Below, piece by piece: positions 38,801 to 49,400 of a stretch of 64,000 nt of DNA. The notes below the pieces were generated by a model, which worked only from the letters and a program-made list of their open reading frames with translations, was not told where the DNA came from and did no database searches. Source of the DNA: Archegozetes longisetosus (lineage: Eukaryota > Arthropoda > Arachnida > Sarcoptiformes > Trhypochthoniidae); the NCBI GenBank assembly GCA_018873245.2, contig JAEMBT020000004.1:6923073-6987072 (forward strand), written 5' to 3'. The number at the start of each line of letters is the position of its first letter. The first letter of the stretch is position 1. Made by a program: the position numbers and the translations under genes.

Positions 38801-40484
38801 GGCAAAACTCATTTAATAGTGCAATCAAATGGGACGGTCACATGGTATGACTATGATGATCTATTTTAACAAGTTAATTGATTGAAGTGCTTCACAATCA
38901 ATTTTATAATAAGGCTACCTCCAGTCACTATTCAAACAACATGTCCTCTCGACTTAACTAATTATCCGTTTGATGAGCAGACTTGTGAACTCTATTTTGG
39001 ATCGTGGACTCATAATGCAGAACAAATAAATATCACAACACTAGGTATTAACGAACCAGAACTTAACCTAACCTAATCTGAGCCTTTAAATTGAATTTTA
39101 TGCAACAAAACGAAAATTTTGATAGATAAGGAATTCTGGGAAGAGGGTCCCTGGTATACAAACCCTGAATGGCAGCTTACGAACGTCGGAACCTTCAGGT
39201 TAGATCAATTTTCGTACAGAATTTTAAATTTAAGGGCAAATTTCAGGCATGATTTCGATTATCCCGGATATGGAGTCTACTCATCATTGGGACTATACGT
39301 TCAATTGAAAAGGTTAGGTCAGAGTTTCGAAGTCATTTCTAAATTAAGTTTCACTTAAGTGAAATGATGTGCACTTTTTCATCAGGAATACCTCATTCTA
39401 TCACTTCACAATAACATTGCCATCAATAGCAGCGATGATATTAATACTAACTATTTTTTGGCTGCCTTCGCATTCTAGTGTTAGATTCACATTAGCCTCA
39501 ATCAGGTTCGCCAAGACTGTCAAAATTAAATATTTGTTTTAATTATTTTTTTTGGTAATGATTTTTCAGTTTGTTCATCGGTTTGAGCATTTTGTTGTTC
39601 TTGGGTTTACAATTAGGCTCTGCATCGATTGGAGTTCCACTTGCAGGTAATTATAAGATATCTTATCATATTGAATTAAAAAGAATTGTCTGTCAGCCTT
39701 ATATTTAATGAATAAAATGAAGTTTGGCAGCTTATTGCTATTTCACAATCAAAACCTTTGAAACACATCAATACTTAAATATTAGGAAATGAACCGCTCA
39801 ATTAAAACTTTTCATATCGAAAATTGATTGATTTGTTTCATGAAATGCTTCTAATCTCATCGAGTGGTCATATTAAATAAGTGAGTGACTTGCCAAAGAA
39901 AACAAGGTATTAGTCAAGTTATACTTGCCATAGAAGCTAACTCCATAAAAGTTAATCCGAAACCTTAGTTACAATGATGAAGAAAATCGGAGAAAACTGC
40001 ATGCAACCAAACAATTGAAAACTTCGTTATCAATAATGTGTTATAAACTGTTTCTTAATATTCAAATCATTCTTAGCTAATTTCCAATTTAGTCTATTTT
40101 AATTAAAAATACTTGATCTCCTCAGTTCGAAGCCTCAGTCTACTGGTGATTATGGTTGGAATCGCATTAATTCTGTCAACTCTATCGCATCATATCTTTA
40201 CAGCTTGTATCAATTCAAATTTAAGAGTTCCTCAATTTCTAGTGGATTTGTTGAGAGGTGTTTTTGGGCAATTGCTGTGCGTTGGAGATTCTTGTATTAA
40301 TATAAGCAAACCACTTAATATGGATCGCGTGCAACTCACATCTGAAGAGACAAACGGACCAAGCTCACCTAATGCTTTGGATACAAATATTTCGAACGAA
40401 AATGAATGGGTACTACTTTTCACATTCATTGATCGTTTACTCTTTTTCATATATTTTATTATTTTTATTGTAAAACATGCATAA
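35865..40484 (+). CDS. Divergent nicotinic-like Cys-loop receptor subunit
   Basis: Twelve exons encode 419 aa: 35865-35925, 35983-36125, 36214-36258, 36339-36392, 37562-37626, 38779-38844, 38914-39044, 39126-39198, 39247-39312, 39386-39505, 39570-39646 and 40126-40484. The 45-nt exon 3 has the size I recall for nicotinic receptor genes. After a signal peptide (1-19) come LLN-RPVKQ, the WKPD motif at 111-114, the Cys-loop C155-C169 with exactly 13 residues between, and GSWT at 174-177. Four transmembrane helices follow at about 240-260, 268-290, 301-322 and 393-417, with a short TM3-TM4 loop. Oddities: loop C has no vicinal cysteine pair, and TM2 lacks the GEK start (SVR instead) and the outer acidic residue. 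It is therefore probably a non-alpha subunit of uncertain ion selectivity. Intron 1 uses a GC donor (AAG|GCAAGT) and intron 8 is only 48 nt. Family assignment is secure; subtype is not. Confidence 0.9.
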
Positions 40485-40548
40485 GTACAATAGGAAACTT
40501 AGTAATCAGGGATAGCAACAAGAAAGAGCGCTGCTGTATTAACCTCCA

Positions 40549-40710
40549 TGTGATGCGCATCAATTTTGGCAAATTTGATTTATAATTTGTTTTTCTGAAA
40601 ATATTGAATATTCTACAAGTTTGTTAATACGTTCAATATTATAATCTAATGGAAGCGCCATCACAACGCACCATTTCTGGTTGCTATCAATGATTGAGTT
40701 TTTCAGTGTA
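40549..40710 (+). repeat. Dispersed repeat, copy A
   Basis: The core at 40617-40710 aligns with 61822-61919 at about three quarters of positions by eye, including CAATATTATRATCT, GGAA-GCGCCA and ATTTCTGG. Weaker similarity extends left to about 40549. It lies directly behind the receptor stop codon. It is probably a fragment of an uncharacterised mobile element. Confidence 0.65.
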
Positions 40711-40802
40711 TACTATTATATGAAACTATCATACGATCAAATACTAATATATTTGAAGTGAATACCAAATATTGATATTACTAAAAACAATATTAAGTTT
40801 AT

Positions 40803-40860
40803 AATAAATAAGCGACAATAAAATAATATTCATTTAAGAATTATATATGTATGGAATAAA
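40803..40860 (+). terminator. Cluster of candidate polyadenylation signals of the receptor gene
   Basis: AATAAA occurs at 40803, 40817 and 40855, 320-370 bp past the receptor stop codon. Confidence 0.4.
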
Positions 40861-40946
40861 TGATTCAATTAAATAATTCAATTATATCATTGTAATAAAT
40901 TAAATAAATGAAATAATAGTTATTCATTTCAATTTCATGTAGATCG

Positions 40947-42560
40947 TTAGACAGCTGTTGTCGAGTTAGAGGTAGCTGAAGGAGTTATAATTGGCTTCAG
41001 AGTTGTTCCTTTCACCAAATTAGTCAATACAATCTGTTCTTCAGTCCCTTCTCTATTGATCAAGGTTGTGTTTCTTCCCGGACATGCAGATCTCTCACTT
41101 AACTGCAAACCGACGCGATTTATTTTCAATCGATCTAGATTTTCATAGATATTTTGTCGCGAAGGGTTAGACAGAGTTCCATCGCGTGATAATATCCAAA
41201 CGTATTCTATTGAAAATATTTGAAAAATTCAATAAAAACCTTTTTGCGTCAAACTTATCAGTTTTAGTTGTGTTAGACTTGACGAAGACCATAAACTTTG
41301 TGTCAAATTTTATACAAATTTATCAAATTGTTTTCAGAGAACACTATCTATAATTAGATGAAATGTCAATTTTCTGCTAGAAAGCTGCATATCTCAACCT
41401 TTTAAAGTCTGACTCATTTGATGAAGTTCGTATTTCATTTACAGAACTTTCAATCTTTTAAAAAGTTTTACTAAAAAAGCAATAGTTGATCAAAAATATT
41501 ACTGTTTTTGTCATATTTACAAAAAAAATTTAAAAGTACTTCATCTAAAAATATTGAATATTATTTTAGTTTCTAATAGTTCTAAAGTTTGTTTAATGTT
41601 TAATTGTGACAAGCGATTGTTGTTTGACGCAATATTTTAGTCAAATCTTTCTAACTTTAGGACTAAAATTCAATGTATAGTTTGAATGGATTAACCTTTG
41701 AATACTGGTTAATTTAACTAAACTCAAAATCATTGAAATATTAATTCTTGACAGCTATACTACTCTACGCAGTATCGAGTCTTCAAAAAAAATCATCTGA
41801 AACACTACCGTTAGGCTAGGTTGAAGAAGTGGATTGGAATCGATACAGATGGTTTTCAAAGCTAAGCAACTGAAATATGAGTATTAAAAATGACTTTCTA
41901 ACCTGTATGGAAAACTCCAGGAAGAAGGCTATTGGTGCACGAATAGATGACACTATAATCAGTGTAATCAGTGTCAACAATAGTTACGTAAGTTCCTTGA
42001 AACGGTACACCGAATCCATATCTAACACTGAACTGTCCATTCCTTGAGACATCTTGTGGCAATCCATCACCGTTTATACTGAGTGGAAGTCCAGCTCTAA
42101 AAATAAATAATTAGTATTATGATGACTTTGTCGTAACTAGATCTAAATCTAATTAATATGAAAAAGTCTTACAGCGATGAACCACGAACTATAACATTAA
42201 CGCTTCCATCGTTATCATCTTTAGAAAAAAAGAACAACACAATATAACCTATCTTGTTTTAAGTGTAAGACAATCAGCTGAAAAACCTGAATAGTCAACC
42301 GTAATGCATCTCATGACCAAATCGAAAATTGAAGGAGACTTTTCCACTTCGATCCAATGCCCAAAAAACTGTACAGTAGTTGAAAATTGTCGTTAAATTC
42401 TTCAGATTTTATTCAAATTAGCAAAATTTCTTACTTTAATTTTGTCAAAATCACTTTGAGGCTTAACTATAGGACATGGACCCGATCCAAAGCGTTGACA
42501 ATTTATTATTTGAAGAGAACTTATTATAAAGATGGTGAGAGAAATTTTAAGAGAAGACAT
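40947..42560 (-). CDS. Secreted lipocalin, apolipoprotein D/Lazarillo-like
   Basis: Five minus-strand exons encode 235 aa: 42560-42435, 42368-42287, 42218-42173, 42096-41903 and 41206-40947. All introns are GT-AG and all junctions keep frame. After a signal peptide (about 1-20) comes the lipocalin start PCPIVKP-DFD, followed by G45-x-W47 of the first structurally conserved region. Then come C63, the DGSVNVIVRGSSL strand pair, VTIVDTDYTDYSVIYSC at 122-138 (second conserved region) and YVWILSRDGTL at 151-161 before the C-terminal helix. C29, C63, C138 and C191 match the four cysteines that form two disulfides in ApoD; C21 is additional. The family binds small hydrophobic ligands outside the cell; the ligand here is unknown. 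The protein continues about 44 residues past C191 as a Thr/Ser-rich tail, making it longer than typical ApoD. The gene faces the receptor gene tail to tail. Confidence 0.93.
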
Positions 42561-45038
42561 AGTAAAAAATAGAAATACAAACTTAAAAATGAATCAATCA
42601 AACAGGAAAATAAGGCACTCTCAGAGAAATATTTGTGAGTGTTCTTAGTTAAATAAGAAGCGCTGTTTTATATTGCTCCTTAATAGAGCACATGTAACTT
42701 ACTTTTTTTGTTTAAACATCCAGAAATTCAAGTCACAAAAGAGGATGCAATTCTTAGCCAACATATTAGGTCAGACATTTCAGATACCTTTTTTAGCTCA
42801 CATTCGTAATAAATTGCCATTCCAATAGGATATAATTTAATCTTTTTTAATATTTTTTTTTAATACAAAAGAAAGTACCAATTGTTTATGTAAACCTTAT
42901 TTTTAGCATTTAGAAATGATTTTTGTACTTTTTCAACTTTCAAAGCTTCAACTTTTATACTATGATGTTTTGAAAATTGCTACATATTTGTTGTACGAGT
43001 GGAAAAGAAATAAATTTGCTTAAAAAAGCCTTCATTGGCTTATATTGAAAAATAAGTAAAATCTAGATTTTTTATGGCTAAACTTAATAGTTTATTTGGT
43101 TTGAACAACAATTTGTTTTTAGAGATGACATGAAAAATGAAATAAGTTTCAGTGTATTTAATTTATAGAATCCGGGAAATGATCCAATGGTCTTCATCAA
43201 GATGACATTTGAATGGCACTTGGATCGGTTGCCTGAGGCAAGGTCATTATCAGTATGTTTGCATAATCCAGATTTTTGGCTAAATCTAGTTTCTAACTTT
43301 ACACACGCTGTTTCAAGTAAGTTATGCTCTTTTCTCAATCTTAATTGAATTTTTTTAGAAAGCATTGCGTAAATGTCGCATAAAATATAGAGCATCTTTA
43401 CCATACACCAGTGTGTGGTAACTTTTAATACTTGTAGTTCTCCCATCATCTCTCAATATATTGGTTCAAATGTTTTCAGTTGTTTTTCTAGATTCGAAAT
43501 ACATTAATCAAACTCACAGTCAACTTATTTGTGCGCAAAGTTTTCTGATTTTTGAGTAAAATTCTTTTTTCATGAGTGGGTTCGTTGCAAATAGACAAAA
43601 GTTCAGTTATTTATAGCACTCTTTTGACATTTCGCGATCAATATAACAACATTTTCCATTTATTTTTCCGACTTTCATTTCAACCACTGGTATATAAAAT
43701 TAATTAATATTTATCAATCTATCAATTATGAGAGCTATGATTGGTTTTCGCAAACCTTTTCAACATTTAATTCATTTCCTTATTTTTATTTACCACTAAA
43801 TCAGTTCAGTTCATCTAAAATAAAACCGCACGAGATTTGAATGAGAAACTAAATTTTAGTTTGCAACCACTTTAATCTTATGATAATAATAAAAGCTTTC
43901 TTCAAATCTCTTATGCAGATCCAAGCTTTTCTTATACAACTTGTATTTAATGACTAACTCGTAGCAATTGTTTTATTAATCGATCGTATTTCTTAGACTG
44001 GTTCTGCTGCGAATTTTCAACATTTTTGGGCACATATAGGAAATAAAATGTTAAGAGCCAAATCTGCACTCAAACATTTAATCCCGTTTATTGCACTACT
44101 ACTAAAAAATTTCGCTTGAAATTAGTAAGCTTTTACGCAAATTGATTCAAATTGTCAGAAAATCTAGATTTTATTGATTTATCGTACTTTTATTCGTAAG
44201 TAAGAAGTTTTCTAACACAGTTTCCATTATGACCACTTATTTTGAGCTACTATTACACAAATTGCACAAAGGATTATAAACTTAATCCAAACTAAACTTT
44301 TTTCAAACTTTATACGAGTACTGAAGTTATCTAACGTGCAAAAATGAGTGCAGATATTTTGTAGAAAATATCAATTTTATAGAAATATTAATGGTTCATA
44401 TGATTGTTATCTATTGACTTTGTTCATGATCAAATGGAAATCAAGAATTTTTCTGCCATTTTTACCGAAAAATATGAATTTAGTTTAACAATTGACGACT
44501 CGTTAAACATTTTAGCAGATCAATTAACTTAGATGATGAGAATAATTGTCAACAATACCAATTATTAATTGATTTATTTGAAATAACTCTAATTCTTATA
44601 TGGATTAGTCATTTCTCATTAAAATTATAGATTAAGCCATTTTAAGAAATAGATTTCAACCAAAATCAGTCGAATTATCAGAAATTAGATTAAAATAGCT
44701 AGCAACTAATCTTCATAGTCATCATAATAAATGATTAAATGCTTTTAAGCTAAAATTGGTAATTTATTTTTGATATTATTTAAGGCAAATAAGATTGTGA
44801 TTGAAATGAAAAGAGGAAAATTGAAAAAATAATTTATAAAAGTTCATTTGAACTGTAAAGAAACTAACACTGAATGTCATCGAATCATAATAAATGATTT
44901 TAAACTTTAAAAGTCATTACAAACTGTAACACTAAATATTATTTGCTATTTTTGATTAGTTTTACAATCAATTGGACTTAAAATAAATAGTGCAAACAAG
45001 TATTTGCTTAATTTAGAGACATAAATGAAAATTAAATG
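42561..45038. other. Interval between the lipocalin and UBAC2
   Basis: It contains the lipocalin promoter region, one possible orphan exon (43169-43316, listed separately) and the UBAC2 3' end. A TTTATT at 44763-44768 reads AATAAA on the minus strand and may serve UBAC2. The remainder is AT-rich without recognisable content. Confidence 0.55.
43169..43316 (+). other. Possible orphan exon or pseudogene fragment
   Basis: This 148-bp stretch is less AT-rich than its surroundings. It is preceded by an acceptor-like TTTATAG, followed by a strong donor (CAA|GTAAGT), and is open in one frame throughout (IKMTFEWHLDRLPEARSL). I recognise no family and find no partner exon; the next acceptor, at about 43357, leads to a stop within a few codons. 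The opposite strand is also open, which weakens the case. Confidence 0.25.
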
Positions 45039-46406
45039 CTAGCTCTCGCTTAACAATATATTGGTAGCCAAATGCAAGTCATTATTAGACCGCTGTAGAG
45101 CTCGTACCACATTTTGTCGGTCGAAACCCATTTCGACCAAAGTTGTCACGAGTTCATCGTTTGCTATATTGTTTTCTGCGCTAGAACCAGGTCTGCTGGA
45201 AGCACTCGATGGTGGACTATTTAAATCATTTAGTCTCCTATTTTGAAATCCATTGAATTCATTTCTTTGATTAATTTCTCTGAATCTCGCGAAAAGCATT
45301 TGTTGTTCAACTAATTCAATTTGTTGTTGTCTTTGAATTTCAAGAGTAGCTCCCAATTGAACAGGACCATCTGGTGGAGGTCCGGACTCTAATAGCCATC
45401 CAAATAGCCTTTGGGCGAGCGATGCCACGGATTTGGGAATTTTTATGAAATCGCAAATGTGAAACACGTTCCAACGACATATCACACCTGCTATCAGTCC
45501 GGATATTGCACAAACAATACTACTATTAGATGTAATCATTATCTGAATTAAGAAGAAATAGGTTAAGTTGATTATTGCTCAAAGTTAGAAGAGATAAATA
45601 CCTGTAAACCTAAAAGATAAGCTAAACTTTTGCCAGTTATGGGGATCCCCAACAGATGCGATTGAGCGAGGCGAGGGATTTCAATGTAATAGTTTACAAA
45701 TAGCGGGAATATTATGTTCAATCTAAATTAAGTTCAATCTCACATCAATTGAGTTTGCAAATCAGACTACTCTCTTGTCAACACTTACGGCCCGCCAACC
45801 AAATATTCGATATTCATTACATTCAAATAGTTTAGAATCGATGCAAATGAAACTTCTAGTAGTGTTGAAACAGTGAATGTCACCAAAAGATATGACTATT
45901 AGGTGTAATAATAGATCAAACTTAGTTATCTTAACATAACTTAAATGTTCGTCGAACTGACCGCATATTTATGAGAACCAAATCTTCGCTCAAATATGCG
46001 AAAATAATAAATCAGAAGTGATCCGCAGACCAAATCTTTCAAGTCATAAAAGGCTAACTTGGATAATAATATTCTCCAAAACTGTTTTGTTATAAATAGA
46101 AAAATGAATTAGTAAATAATTATCTGGAGAGTTATTATTGAATGTTTATGTCAATCAATACTACTTTGTATTTGAAGATGTGTTCAGTTATATTGCAAAT
46201 CAATAATTGACGATAGTTAGCAAGAATTGGGACATGAAGTGCACACGAAGTTAATAAAACTCCACCCAATAATGTCTTTGTTATCGGAATCTTGTCTTAA
46301 ATTGGATGAAATAATAATTAAATTGATTAAAGAAAAAGCAAATAAAATGTTTGATAAACAAGTTTGACTCACAGAATCCTAAATTGTTGTACAAGAGAGC
46401 AGCCAT
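45039..46406 (-). CDS. UBAC2: UBAC2, UBA-domain ER membrane protein
   Basis: Six minus-strand exons encode 338 aa (human UBAC2 is 344): 46406-46373, 46295-46165, 46081-45962, 45895-45789, 45722-45602 and 45542-45039. All introns are GT-AG and 59-83 bp. Residues 1-190 form a rhomboid-like multi-pass membrane part: the start aligns as GFYKIPITK, then a hydrophobic helix, YFRIFERRFGSHKYA at 81-95, further helices, and KSLAYLLGLQ before the last exon. The family has lost the rhomboid catalytic residues (known). A linker with GATLEIQRQQQ follows, then a Ser/Pro-rich spacer and a UBA domain at about 298-338 with LVEMGFDRQNVVRAL and a C-terminal ATNILL helix. In vertebrates the protein resides in the ER, binds ubiquitin and helps retain UBXD8; the same role is inferred here. 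Identification is very secure. Confidence 0.96.
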
Positions 46407-49400
46407 TATTTCAACAAATTGATTCAGTTATTTATTAATTAATTTTTTGCCAATTCATTAATAAAGTGTTATTAAGAAAAGTTAGTTTAGTTTAATAGTA
46501 AATCCATATGAATAACGTTCGAATCGTTTGTTTATATGTATCATTTCAATCAACTTTCCTTTTGCTGATCTTCAGCTCAATTCAACACAATTACCTTTAC
46601 TTTTGTAGAACATTTCAGATCCAATTCAATTGAGAATAGCTACAAAATTACGTTCAGTTTAGTTCATTCGTTAATTGAATAACTGTTTATGTAAACTTAG
46701 TATTTGGAACAATAGATTACGCTACTCCTGCCTTATCCAACATTCGTTCAAACTGAAAATATTTAAATAGACCCTTTCAACCGTACATTATCTTTATCCA
46801 CAAATGAAGATCTTTTGCTTTAATTTATTTGAGCTAACCAAACCAAGAGAAGGTGAAGAATGAAAACTTAGAACTTTCTGATAAGCTTCTATTGAACTAA
46901 GTGGACATAAATTTGAGTTTAGTATACATTTAGGAACACTAAAATGCTGCATAGCTACCGTTGCCATATGATCCTTCCCTTAATGCACGTGGATTTGGAC
47001 ACAATTCTCAATTGTGATTGACTCTTTTGGGAATAATGGTTAAGAACTGGATGTGATGTCATATGGTTTATTAGGGGAAGGTAGAAACATTGGCGTAAGA
47101 AGGTACCATTTCTAGTTGCTACGTGTCACTATATAACCAACTTATTAAAAAATTTAAGATTATTTTAACCAATCAAAACTTTTACATAGGATTAATTCAT
47201 TTGAACGCGCTATAAAATAAGACTTAATCAAACTTATGGAGCTTTCGGAGTTTTTTTTAAATCACAAGAGGGTTTAGTGTTCGGATTAGAAATACTAAAC
47301 AAAACTCGCATAATCAAAAAGAATTCAATTTATTAATTAGTATCCAAAAAGAATTTGTTCAAGAATTCCAATAAAATTTATTCAAACAATACTTCTGTTG
47401 ATTTGAGTAGAAGTAACAGTAGTAAAGTTTTTGCTAAGAAACAGAAGAACTAAAATTTTAAAAACTTGATACAAGTTTGGAAAGTGAGAAAATGAAGATG
47501 GATTGCATACAGACTTATAGTTGTTGTAGTCATTCTGAGGCATTCAAAACAACTGAGTGCGTATTTAATAGTTTGAGGGAAGTCGATTTGAGAACATAAA
47601 CGTTTGCTAAATGTTGCACTTAATTCATTTAACCATTTGATGTGACAACTGGTGAGAGTAGAGAACATGAGTAGAAACAAGAGGAACATTAGTGGAATGA
47701 ATACATCGAATAGATTGCTCTAATCTCTAGCCGATTCGATCAATGAAGTATCCATTGATTGATCAATCGAAAGGGTTTATGTTTTAAATATTTTCCAGAG
47801 CCACAGATAAGTATTGATCTTTCTGGAGAGAAAAGGTTGAAAAAATTCAAGTTTCATACATTAAAAACTTTTTTGACTAATGATAGAATAAGAGTAAAGA
47901 GAATTTAATTTAACTCATTTTATATAATGAAAAGCGAGAGAATATATTAGAGAAACCTTTGATTCCCGTGTAAGAAAACCCCTAATGACTGCTCTCTTTT
48001 TATGTAACATTAGTTGAACTAAAGTAAAATTGGATTGACTTTGTATTCTGTATTCTCACTAGTATTGTCTCAACGTTTCATCTATCATATACCCAACGAT
48101 TATGTGTATTAAACTTAGTAATACTTAGATGTATTAAGTCTAACTTGTATTAAGTCTGAGTTTGTATTAACTTATATTCGCATAACTATTATTTGAACAA
48201 AAAAGTGACATTAATAAATTCAAAAAAACGAGAGACAATGTGATAACAAATGCAAATAGAAATAAATGTAATGAGAAACGAATACAAAAGAATGTGTTGG
48301 GTGTGGAGCGCATTCATTCCCCTTTTAGTTGTATTATTATTACATTGCAACATATATCAATTCTTAATATCTTTGCATTATTTTTATGCTTTAACGCCCT
48401 TTTCGGTAACAATAGCAAAGGCACAGAAATAAATGGACATCAGAGCAGACAGAAAAAGTGCGAAGACGTTATCGATTAAAAATGAATAGAGGAAATGAAT
48501 TCATGGTATGGGATGCTGTGCTGTACTAGAGCTGCACTAGAGCTGCACCTTTTCTTATATTAATTTCATATATACTAGTATTATAGTTATATATCAAACA
48601 TATATAACTCAGCTATTGATATAGAAATGCGAGCTCATATTGTTAGAAACAATGCCCAGAGCTATGATACACCCAAACATAGATTGCATTCAACAGTTCA
48701 CTTTTGCTTGTTTTCTCGATTCAAAGGTAAAGCGCGATAAGCATTGGTATTAAAGCGCGATAAGCGTTCGTATTGTACTGCTGGCAATAGGTTTTTACCC
48801 AACTTGATGTCGAACTGCATAAAACGCAATATTTGTTAGACAATAAATAGTAAAGAATAAAAGAAATATAAACTTTATTCGAAAATGTATAAACCTGTCA
48901 AATGTGTGCTATACTTATTGTATTGGCTCGAATTTCTATGTCGCTTATTATTTCTCCCCCACCAGAGTTGTAACTGTGGGACAATCAATGATGACCGATA
49001 AGAATATTGTTATAAAAGCAAACCATCTGTCGCTGTTTTAAGTTTTCACTGTATTTCAATGGATATGACTTCTGATTTATTGCATAACAATATTCTGAAA
49101 TGTCTTCATGTTAGAGACTCTGAAAAAGTTTCTTTTAGTTGCTATTCCTGTAAGAGCGATGACAGATTTTCATAGTTGAAAACTATAAGTTTGCTATTGA
49201 ATACCATCCTATTGGAACATATTTAGGTTGGTTCACAATTTTACGATCAATGAATAGAAAAGTGTTTTTTTGGAAAAGCTAATTTCTCTTTAACAGATAT
49301 TCATCTATTTTCTTACAATATGTTGGAAATAGGTTTCGGGCTATTTTCATGATAATAGTAATCATTTATGATTAACAAAAAGAAGCAGATAATTATAAGT

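Larger units (their letters stand above)
40485..40946. other. Short tail-to-tail interval between the receptor and the lipocalin
   Basis: This 462-bp gap must hold both 3' untranslated regions. It also contains one copy of a dispersed repeat (from about 40549) and several AATAAA hexamers. Confidence 0.7.

Noticed and set aside
39058-39076. Two TTAGG-like units in receptor intron 7
   Set aside because: Two units in AT-rich DNA are expected by chance and cannot be read as telomeric.
43084-43449. Minus-strand open frame of 121 codons
   Set aside because: No family, signal peptide or splice partner is recognised, and the plus strand has a better exon-like signal over the same bases.
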